Positions 1-8,554 of a DNA stretch of 64,000 nt are shown here, piece after piece; within the stretch, counting starts at the first letter, position 1, and each line of letters begins with the position of its first letter. The notes beneath the pieces were generated by a model, which ran no database searches, was not told the DNA's origin, and saw only the letters and a list, made by a program, of their open reading frames with translations. The stretch is from JABJAG01 sp965222215 (lineage in GTDB: Bacteria; Pseudomonadota; Alphaproteobacteria; UBA6615), in contig OZ244931.1 of NCBI GenBank assembly GCA_965222215.1, positions 1,054,001 to 1,118,000 of the forward strand, in the 5' to 3' direction. A program made the translations under genes and the position numbers.

Positions 1-1360
1 GCGTGTCGTCGAGGGCGAGGCGAAAGCGCGCGATCATTTCCTCGATTTCGTCCCTGTTGATGATGAGCGGCGGACAGAAGGACATGGTGTCGCCGATGGC
101 GCGGATGATCAGGCCGTGTTCCTCGGCGCGCCCGTTGCAGTAGGGGCCGACGGCGAGCGCGGGGTCGAAGGCCTCACCGGTCGCCTTGTCCTTCACCAGC
201 TCGACACCGGCCACGAGGCCCTTGCCGCGCACTTCCCCGACCAGCGGGTGATCGAGCAGTTCGCGCAGGCCGCCCTGGAAGTGCGGTTCCATCGCGCGGA
301 CATGGCCGACGATGTCCTCCTCCTCGTAGATGCGCATCGCTTCCATGGCGACGGCGGCGGAGACCGGGTGGCCGGAATAGGTGAAACTCAGGCCGAACAC
401 GCCGATCCGGTCGCTTTCCTCGCTGATCGCGTCGAAGACACGCGCGTTCACCATCAGCGCCGAGATCGGGATGTAGGCGCTCGACAGGCCCTTGGCGCAG
501 ACGATCATGTCCGGCTCCAGCCCCATGGTGGTGGTCCCGAACATGTTGCCGGTCCGCCCGAAGGCCGTGATGACCTCATCGGCGACGAGCAGCATGTCGT
601 ACTTCTTCAGGACCGCCTGGATCTTGTCGTAGTAGCCGTCCGGCGGCACGACCACGCCGCCCGAACCCATGATCGGCTCGGTGAAGAACGCGCCCACCGT
701 GTCGGGCCCTTCGGCCTCGATCAGCGCTTCGAGCTCCTCGGCGAGCCGGGTGGTGAATTCGTCCTCACTCTCGCCGGGGTTGGCGTGGCGGTAATGGTGC
801 GGGGCGGTGACGTGCAGGAAGCCGTCGAGCGGCAGCCCGAAGGAGGCATGGTTGTAGTACATGCCCGACAGGCTGGCCGACGCGATGGTGTTGCCGTGGT
901 AGGCGCGCTGGTGGGCGATGATCTTGCGCTTCTCCGGCTTGCCCATGGCGTGCCAGTAGTACCAGACGATCCGCGCGGCGCTGTCGTTGCCCTCGGAGCC
1001 GGAGTTGGCGAACCAGATTTTCGACATCGGCACCGGCGCCATCTCGAGCAGCTTCTCCGCCAGGTCGATGACCGGCGAATGGCTCTTGTGGTTCGTCAGG
1101 TGATAGTAGGGCAGGCGGGCCATCTGGTCGGCGGCGGCTTTCACGAGGCGATCCTGGCCGTAGCCGAGCGAGATGCACCACAGCCCGGCCATCCCCTCGA
1201 TATAGTCCTTGCCGTGGATGTCCTTCACCCACACGCCCTGGCCCTCGTTGATGACCACCGGGCCTTTTTCAAGGTGGGTCTTGAGGTTGGTCAGGGGATG
1301 GATGATCGACGCGGCGTCGCGCGCCTCCGGTGAATTCGGCCGGGGTGAATCGTCAGGCAT
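1..1360 (-). CDS. Class III (omega-type) PLP aminotransferase, C-terminus cut by window edge
   Basis: A continuous minus-strand frame from ATG at 1360 to the window edge gives 453 residues, near full length for this family; only the extreme C-terminus is missing. The PLP signature is clear: a DEV motif near residue 261 and the Schiff-base lysine at about residue 290 in the context CAKGLSSAY. A GSEGND motif near 121 is typical of the cofactor phosphate site. A GGAGA ribosome site lies 5 bases before the ATG. The family transfers amino groups from amines or omega-amino acids to pyruvate or 2-oxoglutarate; the substrate cannot be read. It lies 51 bp downstream of an amidohydrolase on the same strand, so the two may act together on a nitrogenous compound (inference). 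Confidence 0.9.
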   Translation of the reverse strand, partial: MPDDSPRPNSPEARDAASIIHPLTNLKTHLEKGPVVINEGQGVWVKDIHGKDYIEGMAGLWCISLGYGQDRLVKAAADQMARLPYYHLTNHKSHSPVIDLAEKLLEMAPVPMSKIWFANSGSEGNDSAARIVWYYWHAMGKPEKRKIIAHQRAYHGNTIASASLSGMYYNHASFGLPLDGFLHVTAPHHYRHANPGESEDEFTTRLAEELEALIEAEGPDTVGAFFTEPIMGSGGVVVPPDGYYDKIQAVLKKYDMLLVADEVITAFGRTGNMFGTTTMGLEPDMIVCAKGLSSAYIPISALMVNARVFDAISEESDRIGVFGLSFTYSGHPVSAAVAMEAMRIYEEEDIVGHVRAMEPHFQGGLRELLDHPLVGEVRGKGLVAGVELVKDKATGEAFDPALAVGPYCNGRAEEHGLIIRAIGDTMSFCPPLIINRDEIEEMIARFRLALDDT

Positions 1361-1411
1361 GTTCGTCTCCGCTGCGAAAGCGCAGACAATACATCACGGG
1401 GGTGAGCCAGG

Positions 1412-2767
1412 TTAAGCCGCCAGCTTCACATCCTTCAGGATGCGCCGCCCGGACTTCGCCAGGGCCTCCATCTTTTCGGGCAGGCCGCGATACCTGAGCT
1501 TGCCGTTCTGTTTGCGGATTTTCCCGCCGATCATCACCGTGTCCACATTGCCGCCATGGGCGTGGAAGACGATGCTCTCGACCGGGTTGTGGACCGGGAA
1601 CAGGTTCAGGTCGTTGCCGTTGAGCATGACGATATCGGCCTGCTTGCCCGGCTTGAGGGAGCCGACCTTCCTGTCGAGGCCCATGGCCTTCGCCGCGTTG
1701 ATCGTCGCCCACTCCAGCGCCTCGCGCGGCGTGATCGACAGCGAATCGACGATGGATTTCGTCTTCTTGACGGTCTGCTGGTTGTCCAGCAGCCGCTGGG
1801 GCTGCAGCGCCATGCGCATCACCGTGAACATGTCACCGGAAATGTTGCACTCGACATCGATGCCGATGGACGGCTTGCCGCCCAGCTCGCGCACACGGCC
1901 GATCAGGGGCACGCCGTGGCCCATCTGGATCTCGACTTCGGGGGTGATCGTCACCGACGCGCCGGAGTCGATCACCAGCTTGAGCTCGCTGTCCGACAGG
2001 TAGTTGCCGTGGACGAGGTTGTGCCGCCTGTCGAGCAGCTTCAGCCTGGCGAGCTTCCTGTAGCCGTCCGGGTTGAGCCGGTTCGGCGCGCCCCAGACAT
2101 GGGTGCTGATGATGAGGTCGAGCTCCCTGGCGAGCCGGAAGTCATGCTCCACGACGTCCCAGACCGAGAAATCCACGCCCAGCGCCGCCATCGCCAGCGT
2201 GACCAGCCCGTCGTCGTCGGACAGTTCGCCGTTGCGCAGCCGCTCCACTTCCGCGCGGGGGTGCGGGATCTCGCTGAAATGCTTCGCGCCTTCCTTGGCG
2301 TCGGGCTTCGGCGAGCCGTGGCCGAACAGGGCGCGGATGCCGGACTCCTTGAGGCCCTCGATCCCGGCATCGGAATGGGCCGGGGTCGAGTTGTTGTGAC
2401 ACCAGTCGAAAACGGTCGTCGCGCCCAGGTTGATCTGGTTCAACGCTCCGACGAGCGTTCCGAGATAGGTGTCCTTCGCGGTGTAGCGCGGCGCGATGGT
2501 GGCGTGCATCGCGTGCAGGTATTCGGGGATCGACCAGTTACCGGCGATACCCCGAATCCCCGTCTGCCAGGTGTGCAGGTGGGCGTTCACGAAGCCGGGC
2601 ATCACGATCATGCCGCTGGCATCGATCACCTTCGCGCCGGGCGAGCGGACCGACTTGCCGATCTTCTCGATCCTGTCGCCGTCGACGAGAATATCACCCC
2701 TGGCGAAATCGCCGGTCTTGCGGTCCATCGACACGATGGTGCCGCCCTTGATGAGTGTCTTGGTCAT
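1412..2767 (-). CDS. Amidohydrolase superfamily protein (TrzA/AtzA or cytosine-deaminase-like)
   Basis: The 451-residue protein has the amidohydrolase layout: an N-terminal beta-sandwich start (TLIKGGTIVSMD), the metal-binding pair His63/His65 in NAHLHT, further histidines in STHVWG and LVHGNYLSD, and a late aspartate in GIDVECNISGD. The C-terminus returns to the beta-sandwich (LKPGKQADIVMLNG). Members hydrolyse or deaminate ring or chain C-N bonds with a bound metal; the substrate is not predictable here. It is followed by the aminotransferase on the same strand and preceded, across a palindromic repeat, by a 3-hydroxyisobutyrate-dehydrogenase-like gene. The three may form a degradation cluster, which is inference from order only. 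Confidence 0.88.
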   Translation of the reverse strand: MTKTLIKGGTIVSMDRKTGDFARGDILVDGDRIEKIGKSVRSPGAKVIDASGMIVMPGFVNAHLHTWQTGIRGIAGNWSIPEYLHAMHATIAPRYTAKDTYLGTLVGALNQINLGATTVFDWCHNNSTPAHSDAGIEGLKESGIRALFGHGSPKPDAKEGAKHFSEIPHPRAEVERLRNGELSDDDGLVTLAMAALGVDFSVWDVVEHDFRLARELDLIISTHVWGAPNRLNPDGYRKLARLKLLDRRHNLVHGNYLSDSELKLVIDSGASVTITPEVEIQMGHGVPLIGRVRELGGKPSIGIDVECNISGDMFTVMRMALQPQRLLDNQQTVKKTKSIVDSLSITPREALEWATINAAKAMGLDRKVGSLKPGKQADIVMLNGNDLNLFPVHNPVESIVFHAHGGNVDTVMIGGKIRKQNGKLRYRGLPEKMEALAKSGRRILKDVKLAA

Positions 2768-2800
2768 GTGTGCGTCCCCAGCTGTCTACCGAATTTGATC

Positions 2801-2891
2801 GTCATTGCGAGCGCAGCGAAGCAATCCGGTCGCGGTGCCGTGTGAGGCGCCGAACTGGATTGCCGCGGTGCCTGCGGCACCTCGCAATGAC
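2801..2891. repeat. Interspersed palindromic repeat, family A (copy 1)
   Basis: A 91-bp element opens with GTCATTGCGAGCG and closes with its inverse CTCGCAATGAC. Inside it carries a second inverted pair around AAGCAATCC and GGATTGC. It lies between the amidohydrolase start and the downstream end of the dehydrogenase-like gene. The same ends recur at 5232, 6756, 19838, 24177 and 35814. No transposase is present, so it resembles a MITE or REP-like element. Confidence 0.85.
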
Positions 2892-2923
2892 GTTGGCTGC
2901 AATCAACCCAAATCCTGGCCTGT

Positions 2924-3862
2924 CTACTCGGCCGCGTCCTTCAGGCCGTCGGAGACTTCGACATTTTCCGGCTCGATGTCGTAGCCCGACATCGCGGCCT
3001 GGACCTTGATCATCGACGCGAAGTCGTCCTCGCCGTGGCCGAGGCCGATCAGGGCCTGCACCAGTTCGCGGGTCAGGTTCGTCACCGGCATCGGCACCTC
3101 GAGGTCTTTCGCCTCGGCAAGCGCCAGATCGAGGTCCTTGCGGAGCATCTTCGACGTGTGGGTCGCCGTGAAGTCGAGGTTCACCAGCGCGGGCGCCTTG
3201 TAGTTGGTGAAGATCGAGGACATGGCGCTGTTGTTGAAATAGTTCAGGAAGTCCGCGCGCCTGATGCCGCCCTTCTCGCAGAGGACCGTGATTTCGGCGA
3301 GACACTGGGCGACGACGCCGAGCATCACGTTGTGGGCCAGCTTCGCGAGCCGCGAGGAATCGCCTTCGCCGATATAGGTCTCGGCCCGGCCGAGCGCGGC
3401 GATGTACGGCCGCGCGATGTCATAGGCTTCGCGGGGGCCGGAGACGCCCAGGGTCGCCTTGCCGGCGGCGACGGCGTGGCCGTTGCCGCTGATCGGGGTC
3501 GCCAGGAACATCACGCCCGCCGCTTCGGCCGCCGCGCGCATCTCCATCGAGGTCTCGATCGAGACCGTGGAGCTGTCGCTGATGATCTTCGGCCTGGTGT
3601 CGCCGGACAGGACGCCGTCCGGGCCGGTGATCATTTCCCGCAGCGCGGCGTCATCGGTGACGATCGAAAAGACGATATCCCGGTCGGCGAGATCGGACGG
3701 CTTGCCGACGACCTCGACACCCAGCGGTTCGGCCTTGGCGGCGGTGCGGTTGTAGACCTTCACGTCGGCCCCGGCCTCGATGAGGAGACCGGCCATCGGA
3801 TAGCCCATCTTGCCGGTTCCGATCCAACCGACGGTGTGTGATTTCAAGTCTGCGCCGGACAT
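2924..3862 (-). CDS. NAD(P)-dependent 3-hydroxyisobutyrate-dehydrogenase-like oxidoreductase
   Basis: The protein has 312 residues. The Rossmann signature WIGTGKMGYPMAG (from residue 13) and NRT at 38-40 bind the dinucleotide. DSSTVSIET (96-104), the glycine-rich substrate segment SGNGHAVAAGKATLGVSG (125-142) and the catalytic lysine at about 174 followed by Asn178 mark the beta-hydroxyacid dehydrogenase family. The frame stays open far upstream, but the ATG at 3862 is chosen because an AGGAGAG ribosome site lies just before it and the Rossmann fold begins at residue 10. The family oxidises short 3-hydroxy acids or reduces semialdehydes in the cytoplasm; the substrate is unknown. Confidence 0.9.
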   Translation of the reverse strand: MSGADLKSHTVGWIGTGKMGYPMAGLLIEAGADVKVYNRTAAKAEPLGVEVVGKPSDLADRDIVFSIVTDDAALREMITGPDGVLSGDTRPKIISDSSTVSIETSMEMRAAAEAAGVMFLATPISGNGHAVAAGKATLGVSGPREAYDIARPYIAALGRAETYIGEGDSSRLAKLAHNVMLGVVAQCLAEITVLCEKGGIRRADFLNYFNNSAMSSIFTNYKAPALVNLDFTATHTSKMLRKDLDLALAEAKDLEVPMPVTNLTRELVQALIGLGHGEDDFASMIKVQAAMSGYDIEPENVEVSDGLKDAAE

Positions 3863-3979
3863 GCTCGGCTCTCCTCTGTGACTGTTATTCGTTGCGTGGC
3901 ACAATATCGCCAGAAGGGGCGCCGCGCACTGTTTTGTCGGTATCCCCCGCCTTCTTTGTTCGCGTTGCGCACGGTCTTC

Positions 3980-4621
3980 ATGAAAGCTTTTCCCGTCAAT
4001 CCGCCGCCGACCGCCTTCACCGAGTGGAGCGACGAGCGGCGGAATGCCGACATGCACGAAACGCTGGCGCGCGCGCCCGACCCGGAACAGCTCTGGGTCT
4101 TCGCGGCGGGGTCGCTGATCTGGGACCCCCGGTTCGAAGCCGCGGAAACGCGTCTCGCGACGTTGCGGACGCACATGCGCGCCTTTTCCTTCTGGACGAT
4201 CCGCTCGCGGGGCTCGTTCGAGCGGCCGGGGCTCGGCCTGGCGCTGGAGCCGGGCGGCACCTGCGCCGGGTTGGCGTTCCGCATCCCCGAGGAAGGCCGG
4301 GACGATATCCTGGATGCCCTCTGGCGGCGCGAGATGAGCGGCGGCGTCTATGTGCCGACATGGATCGATGCCGAGACGGACGCGGGAACGATCCCGACTC
4401 TCGGTTTTGTCGCGAACCGCGCGCACCGGAACCATGCCGGCCTTCCCCCGCTGGAAGACGCCGCGCGGATCATCGCCGACGCCCGGGGCACGCGCGGGAC
4501 CTGTCACGAATATGTCGCGCTTCTCGTGGATGCTCTCGACCGGTATGGCCTCGACGACCCCGAAACCCGCGCGCTGCACGAACGCATCCAGCACCATCTG
4601 GCCCGCCATGACGACGCCTGA
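3980..4621 (+). CDS. ChaC-like gamma-glutamylcyclotransferase
   Basis: A 213-residue protein with the ChaC signature WVFAAGSLIWDP (about residues 29-40), which corresponds to the YGSLxW glycine loop, followed by RSRGSFERPGLGLALEPGG, close to the family's RGTPERPGLVLALDxGG. ChaC proteins cleave glutathione to 5-oxoproline and Cys-Gly in the cytoplasm. The frame is open to 3878, but the ATG at 3980 gives the usual length and lies clear of the divergent dehydrogenase promoter. Its stop overlaps the next gene by 14 bp, so the two are probably co-transcribed. The general role in gamma-glutamyl turnover is family knowledge. Confidence 0.85.
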   Translation: MKAFPVNPPPTAFTEWSDERRNADMHETLARAPDPEQLWVFAAGSLIWDPRFEAAETRLATLRTHMRAFSFWTIRSRGSFERPGLGLALEPGGTCAGLAFRIPEEGRDDILDALWRREMSGGVYVPTWIDAETDAGTIPTLGFVANRAHRNHAGLPPLEDAARIIADARGTRGTCHEYVALLVDALDRYGLDDPETRALHERIQHHLARHDDA

Positions 4622-5225
4622 CGCCCCGATGTTCGCCGCGGCCGACCGCAACAAGGACGCGATCCTCGACGTGTTGCGCGAGGTCCTGCCGCCGTCCGGC
4701 GCCGTGCTGGAGATCGCCAGCGGCGGTGGCCAGCATGTGGTTCACTTTTCCGCCGCGCTCCCGAAGCTCGATTGGCAGGCAAGCGACGCCGACGACGAAC
4801 TCGTCGCCCATCTCGGCAGCGCGGTGCGCGAAATCGGCCGCGCGAACCTTCCCGCGCCGGTGCGGATCGATGTCGCCGCGCCCGATTGGCCGGAACGGCT
4901 TCCGGCGAAGCGATACGACGCGATCGTCAGCGCCAACATGATCCACATCGCGCCCTGGGCGGCGTGCACCGGGCTGTTGGCGGGAGCGTCACGGCTGCTG
5001 GGGCCGGGCGGGTTGGTCTGCCTGTACGGCCCGTTCCGCGTCGATGGCGAGCACACGTCGCCGGGCAATGTTGAGTTCGACCGCTCACTGCGTGCGCAAG
5101 ACCCCGAATGGGGTTTGCGCGATGTGCGCGAGGTGTGCGACGCGGCCCGATCCGCCGGGTTCGATCACGGGAAGACCTTCCAGATGCCCGCAAACAATCT
5201 TACGCTGGTGCTGCGCCGTGTTTGA
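4608..5225 (+). CDS. DUF938 SAM-dependent methyltransferase-like protein
   Basis: A 205-residue protein with a Rossmann methyltransferase core: motif I reads VLEIASGGGQHVVHF (about residues 31-45), an acidic motif II sits in WQASDADDELV, and SANMIHIAPW matches the DUF938 signature region. The C-terminus NLTLVLRR is also typical. The start is the ATG at 4608, inside the end of the ChaC-like gene; a second in-frame ATG (MFAAADRN) at 4629 is possible. Members probably methylate a small molecule; human METTL26 belongs to this family and has no firmly known substrate. Confidence 0.82.
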   Translation: MTTPDAPMFAAADRNKDAILDVLREVLPPSGAVLEIASGGGQHVVHFSAALPKLDWQASDADDELVAHLGSAVREIGRANLPAPVRIDVAAPDWPERLPAKRYDAIVSANMIHIAPWAACTGLLAGASRLLGPGGLVCLYGPFRVDGEHTSPGNVEFDRSLRAQDPEWGLRDVREVCDAARSAGFDHGKTFQMPANNLTLVLRRV

Positions 5226-5231
5226 GAGCCT

Positions 5232-5316
5232 GTCATTGCGGGGAGCAGCGCGACGAAGCCATCCGGTCTTTCGGGCTTGTCCGCTCTGGATTGCTTCGCC
5301 TTCGGCTCGCAATGAC
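5232..5316. repeat. Interspersed palindromic repeat, family A (copy 2)
   Basis: It begins GTCATTGCGGGGAG, ends GCTCGCAATGAC and carries the internal inverted pair around GAAGCCATCC and GGATTGCTTC. It fills most of the gap between the DUF938 gene and the VOC gene; its right end is 22 bp before the VOC start. Element sequence therefore becomes part of the leader. Confidence 0.85.
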
Positions 5317-5338
5317 GACTTTTGAAAGAGGAACTTCC

Positions 5339-5692
5339 ATGACCGTCGAGAAACTTCAGAACGCCTACTACGTCACGTCCGACATGGAAAAATCCGTGGC
5401 GTTCTATCGCGACGCCCTCGGTCTCGACCTGACCTTCCGGGACGGCGACAAGTGGACCCAGTTCAAGGCGGGAGGGGTCAATTTCGCGATGGCGTCCGAC
5501 GACGAGGCGCCTAAAGGTGCCGTGGGCGCGACGGTCGTGTTCGAGGTCGGCGATATTGCGGCGATGACCGACGCGATCCGGGCCGCGGGCGGCGACATCC
5601 TCGGCGAGCGAGATATGGCCGATCACGGCAAGACGCTCACCTTCCGAGACCCGGACGGAAACCTCGTCCAGCTTTATCAGCGCGCGTCGTAG
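5339..5692 (+). CDS. VOC (glyoxalase/bleomycin-resistance fold) protein
   Basis: A single VOC domain of 117 residues. Each half has the expected pattern: an N-terminal strand, then MEKSVAFYRDALGLDL, and a C-terminal RDPDGNLVQLYQ. The likely metal-site glutamate of other glyoxalases is not clear, so catalytic activity is uncertain. The ATG at 5339 is preceded by AAAGAGGAAC. Frame sequence further upstream comes from the palindromic repeat and is not counted. The role could be detoxification of a small electrophile or antibiotic binding; neither is shown by the sequence. Confidence 0.85.
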   Translation: MTVEKLQNAYYVTSDMEKSVAFYRDALGLDLTFRDGDKWTQFKAGGVNFAMASDDEAPKGAVGATVVFEVGDIAAMTDAIRAAGGDILGERDMADHGKTLTFRDPDGNLVQLYQRAS

Positions 5693-5732
5693 CGTCGCTT
5701 CAATCGAAATTCAGAAGAACAGAGAGGCTCCC

Positions 5733-6722
5733 ATGCAAGCCAACGCATTCCGTATCTACAAGACCGGCGGCCCCAAGGTCATGAAATGGGAAACGGTGGA
5801 CGTTCCCGAGCCCGGTGAGGGCGAGGCGCTGATCCGCCACACGGCGATCGGCCTGAACCTCGCCGATACCTACCGGCGCACCGGCCTGTATCCCATGAAG
5901 CTGCCGAACGGCATGGGCAACGAGGCTGTCGGCGTCGTCGAGGCGGTCGGCCCGCGCACGCGCGGCGTGAAGGTCGGCGACCGGGTCGGCTATATCGGCG
6001 GCACGCCGTTCTTCGATGCGTATTCGGAGATGCGGGTGGCGCCGGTGAGCGCCCTGATCGTGATGCCGGACTTCATCGATGACCGCACAGGTGCCGCGGG
6101 CCTGCTGAAGGGCATCACCGCCCAGTACCTGCTGCGCGCGTCCTACAGGGTCCGCAAGGGCGACACGATCCTCGTCCATGCGGCCGCGGGCGGCGTCGGC
6201 GCGATCATGTGCCAGTGGGCGAATGCCCTCGGCGCCACGGTGATCGGTACTGTCAGCACCGAGGACAAGGCGAAGTTCGCCAAAAAGAACGGCTGCCACC
6301 ACCCCCTCGTGGTCAAGCGCACGGGGCCTAAATTCGCCAAGAAGGTGCGCAAGCTGACCGACGGCGCCGGCGTAAACGCCGTGTACGATTCCGTCGGCAA
6401 GGAGACCTGGGAGGAATCCCTCGCCAGCGTCGGCCATCGCGGCACGGTCATCAGCTTCGGCAGCGCCTCGGGCAAGCCGCCGAAAACCGACATCGCGGCG
6501 ACCGGCGGCATCGGCTCGCCGTACCTGGCCCGCTGCGCGCTCGTGAACTACACGACATCGCGCCGCGAGTTGATGATGCGCGCGCGGGACCTATTTCAAG
6601 CCATCGAGAGCGGTGCGGTGAAGGTGCCCGTCAACCAGAAGTACAAGCTGAAAGACGCGGCGAAGGCGCACAAGGATATCGAGGCAAGGCGGACCACGGG
6701 CTCCACGGTCCTGCTGCCGTAA
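5733..6722 (+). CDS. NADPH:quinone oxidoreductase, zeta-crystallin-like MDR family
   Basis: A 329-residue zinc-independent medium-chain reductase. The N-terminal GroES-like half includes LNLADTYRRTGLYP and GNEAVGVVEAVG (about 63-74). The NADPH-binding half has HAAAGGVGAIMCQWA near residue 149. The usual structural and catalytic zinc cysteines of alcohol dehydrogenases are absent, fitting the quinone reductase branch. AGAGAGGC lies just upstream as a ribosome site. The family reduces quinones or activated alkenes with NADPH in the cytoplasm. Confidence 0.9.
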   Translation: MQANAFRIYKTGGPKVMKWETVDVPEPGEGEALIRHTAIGLNLADTYRRTGLYPMKLPNGMGNEAVGVVEAVGPRTRGVKVGDRVGYIGGTPFFDAYSEMRVAPVSALIVMPDFIDDRTGAAGLLKGITAQYLLRASYRVRKGDTILVHAAAGGVGAIMCQWANALGATVIGTVSTEDKAKFAKKNGCHHPLVVKRTGPKFAKKVRKLTDGAGVNAVYDSVGKETWEESLASVGHRGTVISFGSASGKPPKTDIAATGGIGSPYLARCALVNYTTSRRELMMRARDLFQAIESGAVKVPVNQKYKLKDAAKAHKDIEARRTTGSTVLLP

Positions 6723-6755
6723 ACGACGTTTTGAGGGGGTGAAAGACCCCTCGTT

Positions 6756-6834
6756 GTGATTGCGAGGCGCAACGCGACGACGCCATCCAGAGCCATCACG
6801 CCGCTCTGGATTGCTTCGCTCCGCTCGCCATGAC
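6756..6834. repeat. Interspersed palindromic repeat, family A (copy 3), degenerate
   Basis: A copy with diverged ends: GTGATTGCGAGG at the left and CTCGCCATGAC at the right, around an inverted pair CCAGAGC and GCTCTGG. It occupies the gap between the quinone oxidoreductase and the haloalkane dehalogenase. The rest of this 184-bp gap shows only an AAAAGGA purine run before the dehalogenase ATG. Confidence 0.75.
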
Positions 6835-6906
6835 GATGGGTGCGGAAGTGACCGAGGTAGTCAGACATAGGTCCGGCCCTGACGGCCGAGCGAAAAAGGA
6901 AAACGC

Positions 6907-7782
6907 ATGACCTGGACCGAGAAGAAGTTCGCCGACGTCAACGGCCGCCGCATGGCCTATGTGGACACCGGCGATCCGGACGGCGATCCCATCGTTTTCC
7001 TGCACGGCAACCCGACGTCCAGCTACCTCTGGCGCGAGATCATTCCCCATGCCAGGCCGTTCGGCCGCTGCATCGCGCCGGACCTGATCGGCATGGGCGA
7101 TTCCGACAAGCTGCCGGACAGCGGGCCGGACCGCTACACCTTCGCGGAGCACGCCGAGTACCTGTTCGCACTGCTCGAGCAGATCGGCGTGAGCGAGAAC
7201 GTCACCCTCGTGATTCACGACTGGGGCAGCGCGCTCGGGTTCCACTGGGCCAACCTGCACCGCGACGCGGTCAGGGGCATTGCCTATATGGAGGCGCTGG
7301 TGAAGCCGCGGAGCTGGGATGATTTTCCGGAGAAAGCCCGGCCTGCGTTCGAGGCCATGCGCTCGCCCAAGGGCGACGCGATGGTGCTGGAGAACAATTT
7401 CTTCGTGGAGGTGATGCTGCCCGGCTCGATCATCCGAGACCTGGGAGAAGAAGAGCATGACGAGTATCGACGTCCGTTCGCGGAGCCAGGTGAATCACGC
7501 CGCCCGACCCTGACCTGGCCGCGCCAGATCCCCATCGACGGCGAGCCCGCGGATGTGACGAAAATTATGGCCGACTATGCCGAATGGCTGCCGGACTCCG
7601 ACGTGCCGAAGCTGTTCATCGATGCCTCACCGGGCGCCATCCTGTCCGATGGCGCCAGCCGCGACTTCTGCCGTACGTGGCGAAACCAGACCGAGGTGCA
7701 GGTCGCGGGGGTCCATTTCATCCAGGAAGATTCCCCCGACGAGATCGGCAAGGCGCTGGCCGATTGGCTGAAGACGATCTGA
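6907..7782 (+). CDS. Haloalkane dehalogenase (HLD-II-like alpha/beta hydrolase)
   Basis: The 291-residue protein has every expected residue of a haloalkane dehalogenase: halide-binding Asn35 in HGNPTSSYLWR, nucleophile Asp105 and halide-binding Trp106 in IHDWGSALGFHWA, Glu129 in YMEALV as the HLD-II catalytic acid, and His270 in GVHFIQEDSP as the base. An esterase would carry serine at the nucleophile, so aspartate is diagnostic. The enzyme hydrolyses carbon-halogen bonds to alcohol, halide and proton in the cytoplasm. An AAAAGGA run lies before the ATG. The next gene is a TauE/SafE permease 24 bp on, whose substrate may or may not be related. Confidence 0.92.
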   Translation: MTWTEKKFADVNGRRMAYVDTGDPDGDPIVFLHGNPTSSYLWREIIPHARPFGRCIAPDLIGMGDSDKLPDSGPDRYTFAEHAEYLFALLEQIGVSENVTLVIHDWGSALGFHWANLHRDAVRGIAYMEALVKPRSWDDFPEKARPAFEAMRSPKGDAMVLENNFFVEVMLPGSIIRDLGEEEHDEYRRPFAEPGESRRPTLTWPRQIPIDGEPADVTKIMADYAEWLPDSDVPKLFIDASPGAILSDGASRDFCRTWRNQTEVQVAGVHFIQEDSPDEIGKALADWLKTI

Positions 7783-7806
7783 CGCCGCTTCCCGCCGGGC
7801 CGCCTC

Positions 7807-8553
7807 ATGGCGTTTGATCTCACAGGCCTCGCCGTGGTCGCCGCCGTGTTCGCGGTGGCGGGCTTCGTGAAAGGGGTCATCGGGTTCGGGCTGCCGAGCA
7901 TCTCCATGGGCCTGCTCAGTGCGCTGATCGTGCCGGATATGGCGGCGGCGATCCTGATCGTGCCCACCTTCCTGACCAATGTCTGGCAGGCGTTTGCCGG
8001 CCCCTACATCCTGGCCGTGCTGCGCCGCTTCTGGCCCATGTTCGCCGGGGTGTTCCTGGGGACGCTCGCGACCGCGGGAATCATCACCGGCGCCGATCCC
8101 GGCATCGCGGCGTTGCCCATCGGGGCCATTCTTCTGGTGTACGGGACGCTCGGTCTGTCGGGTGTCCGGTTCCGGGTGCCCCGGAAGTCCGAAGTCGTCG
8201 CCAGTCCCGCGATCGGGCTGACGACGGGCCTGATCAACGGCGCGACCGCGATTTTCGTGCTGCCCGGCGCGCCCTATCTTCAGGCGACGGAGATCAAGAA
8301 AGACGAACTGATCCAGGCGCTCGGGTTCGTGGCCCTCTTTGCGTCGAGTGCGCTGGCGCTGGGCTTCGGCCTGAACGAGTCCGTGGACACGACCCTGTGG
8401 CCGGCCGTGCTGGTGGCCCTTGCCGCGGCAATCACGGGCATGGCGGCGGGTCAGAAAATCCGCGACCGCCTGTCGGTCGCGGTCTTCCAGCGTTGCGTGT
8501 TTATCGGCCTCGCGGCGCTGGGTGCCGCGATGATCCTGCGGTCCGTCGTCTAG
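7807..8553 (+). CDS. TauE/SafE family inner-membrane permease
   Basis: A 248-residue integral membrane protein with about eight hydrophobic segments and two pseudo-repeats, each opening with a glycine-rich loop: GFVKGVIGFGLPSISMGLL near residue 19 and the counterpart LTTGLINGATAIFVLPGAP near 138. This is the TauE (sulfite/organosulfonate exporter) layout. It closely follows the dehalogenase gene and ends 1 bp before the convergent hydrolase gene. Substrates of the family include sulfite, sulfoacetate and other small anions; the one here is unknown. Confidence 0.85.
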   Translation: MAFDLTGLAVVAAVFAVAGFVKGVIGFGLPSISMGLLSALIVPDMAAAILIVPTFLTNVWQAFAGPYILAVLRRFWPMFAGVFLGTLATAGIITGADPGIAALPIGAILLVYGTLGLSGVRFRVPRKSEVVASPAIGLTTGLINGATAIFVLPGAPYLQATEIKKDELIQALGFVALFASSALALGFGLNESVDTTLWPAVLVALAAAITGMAAGQKIRDRLSVAVFQRCVFIGLAALGAAMILRSVV

Positions 8554-8554
8554 G

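Noticed and set aside
1..1360. Truncated aminotransferase pseudogene
   Set aside because: The missing end is due to the window edge; the reading frame is intact to the first base.
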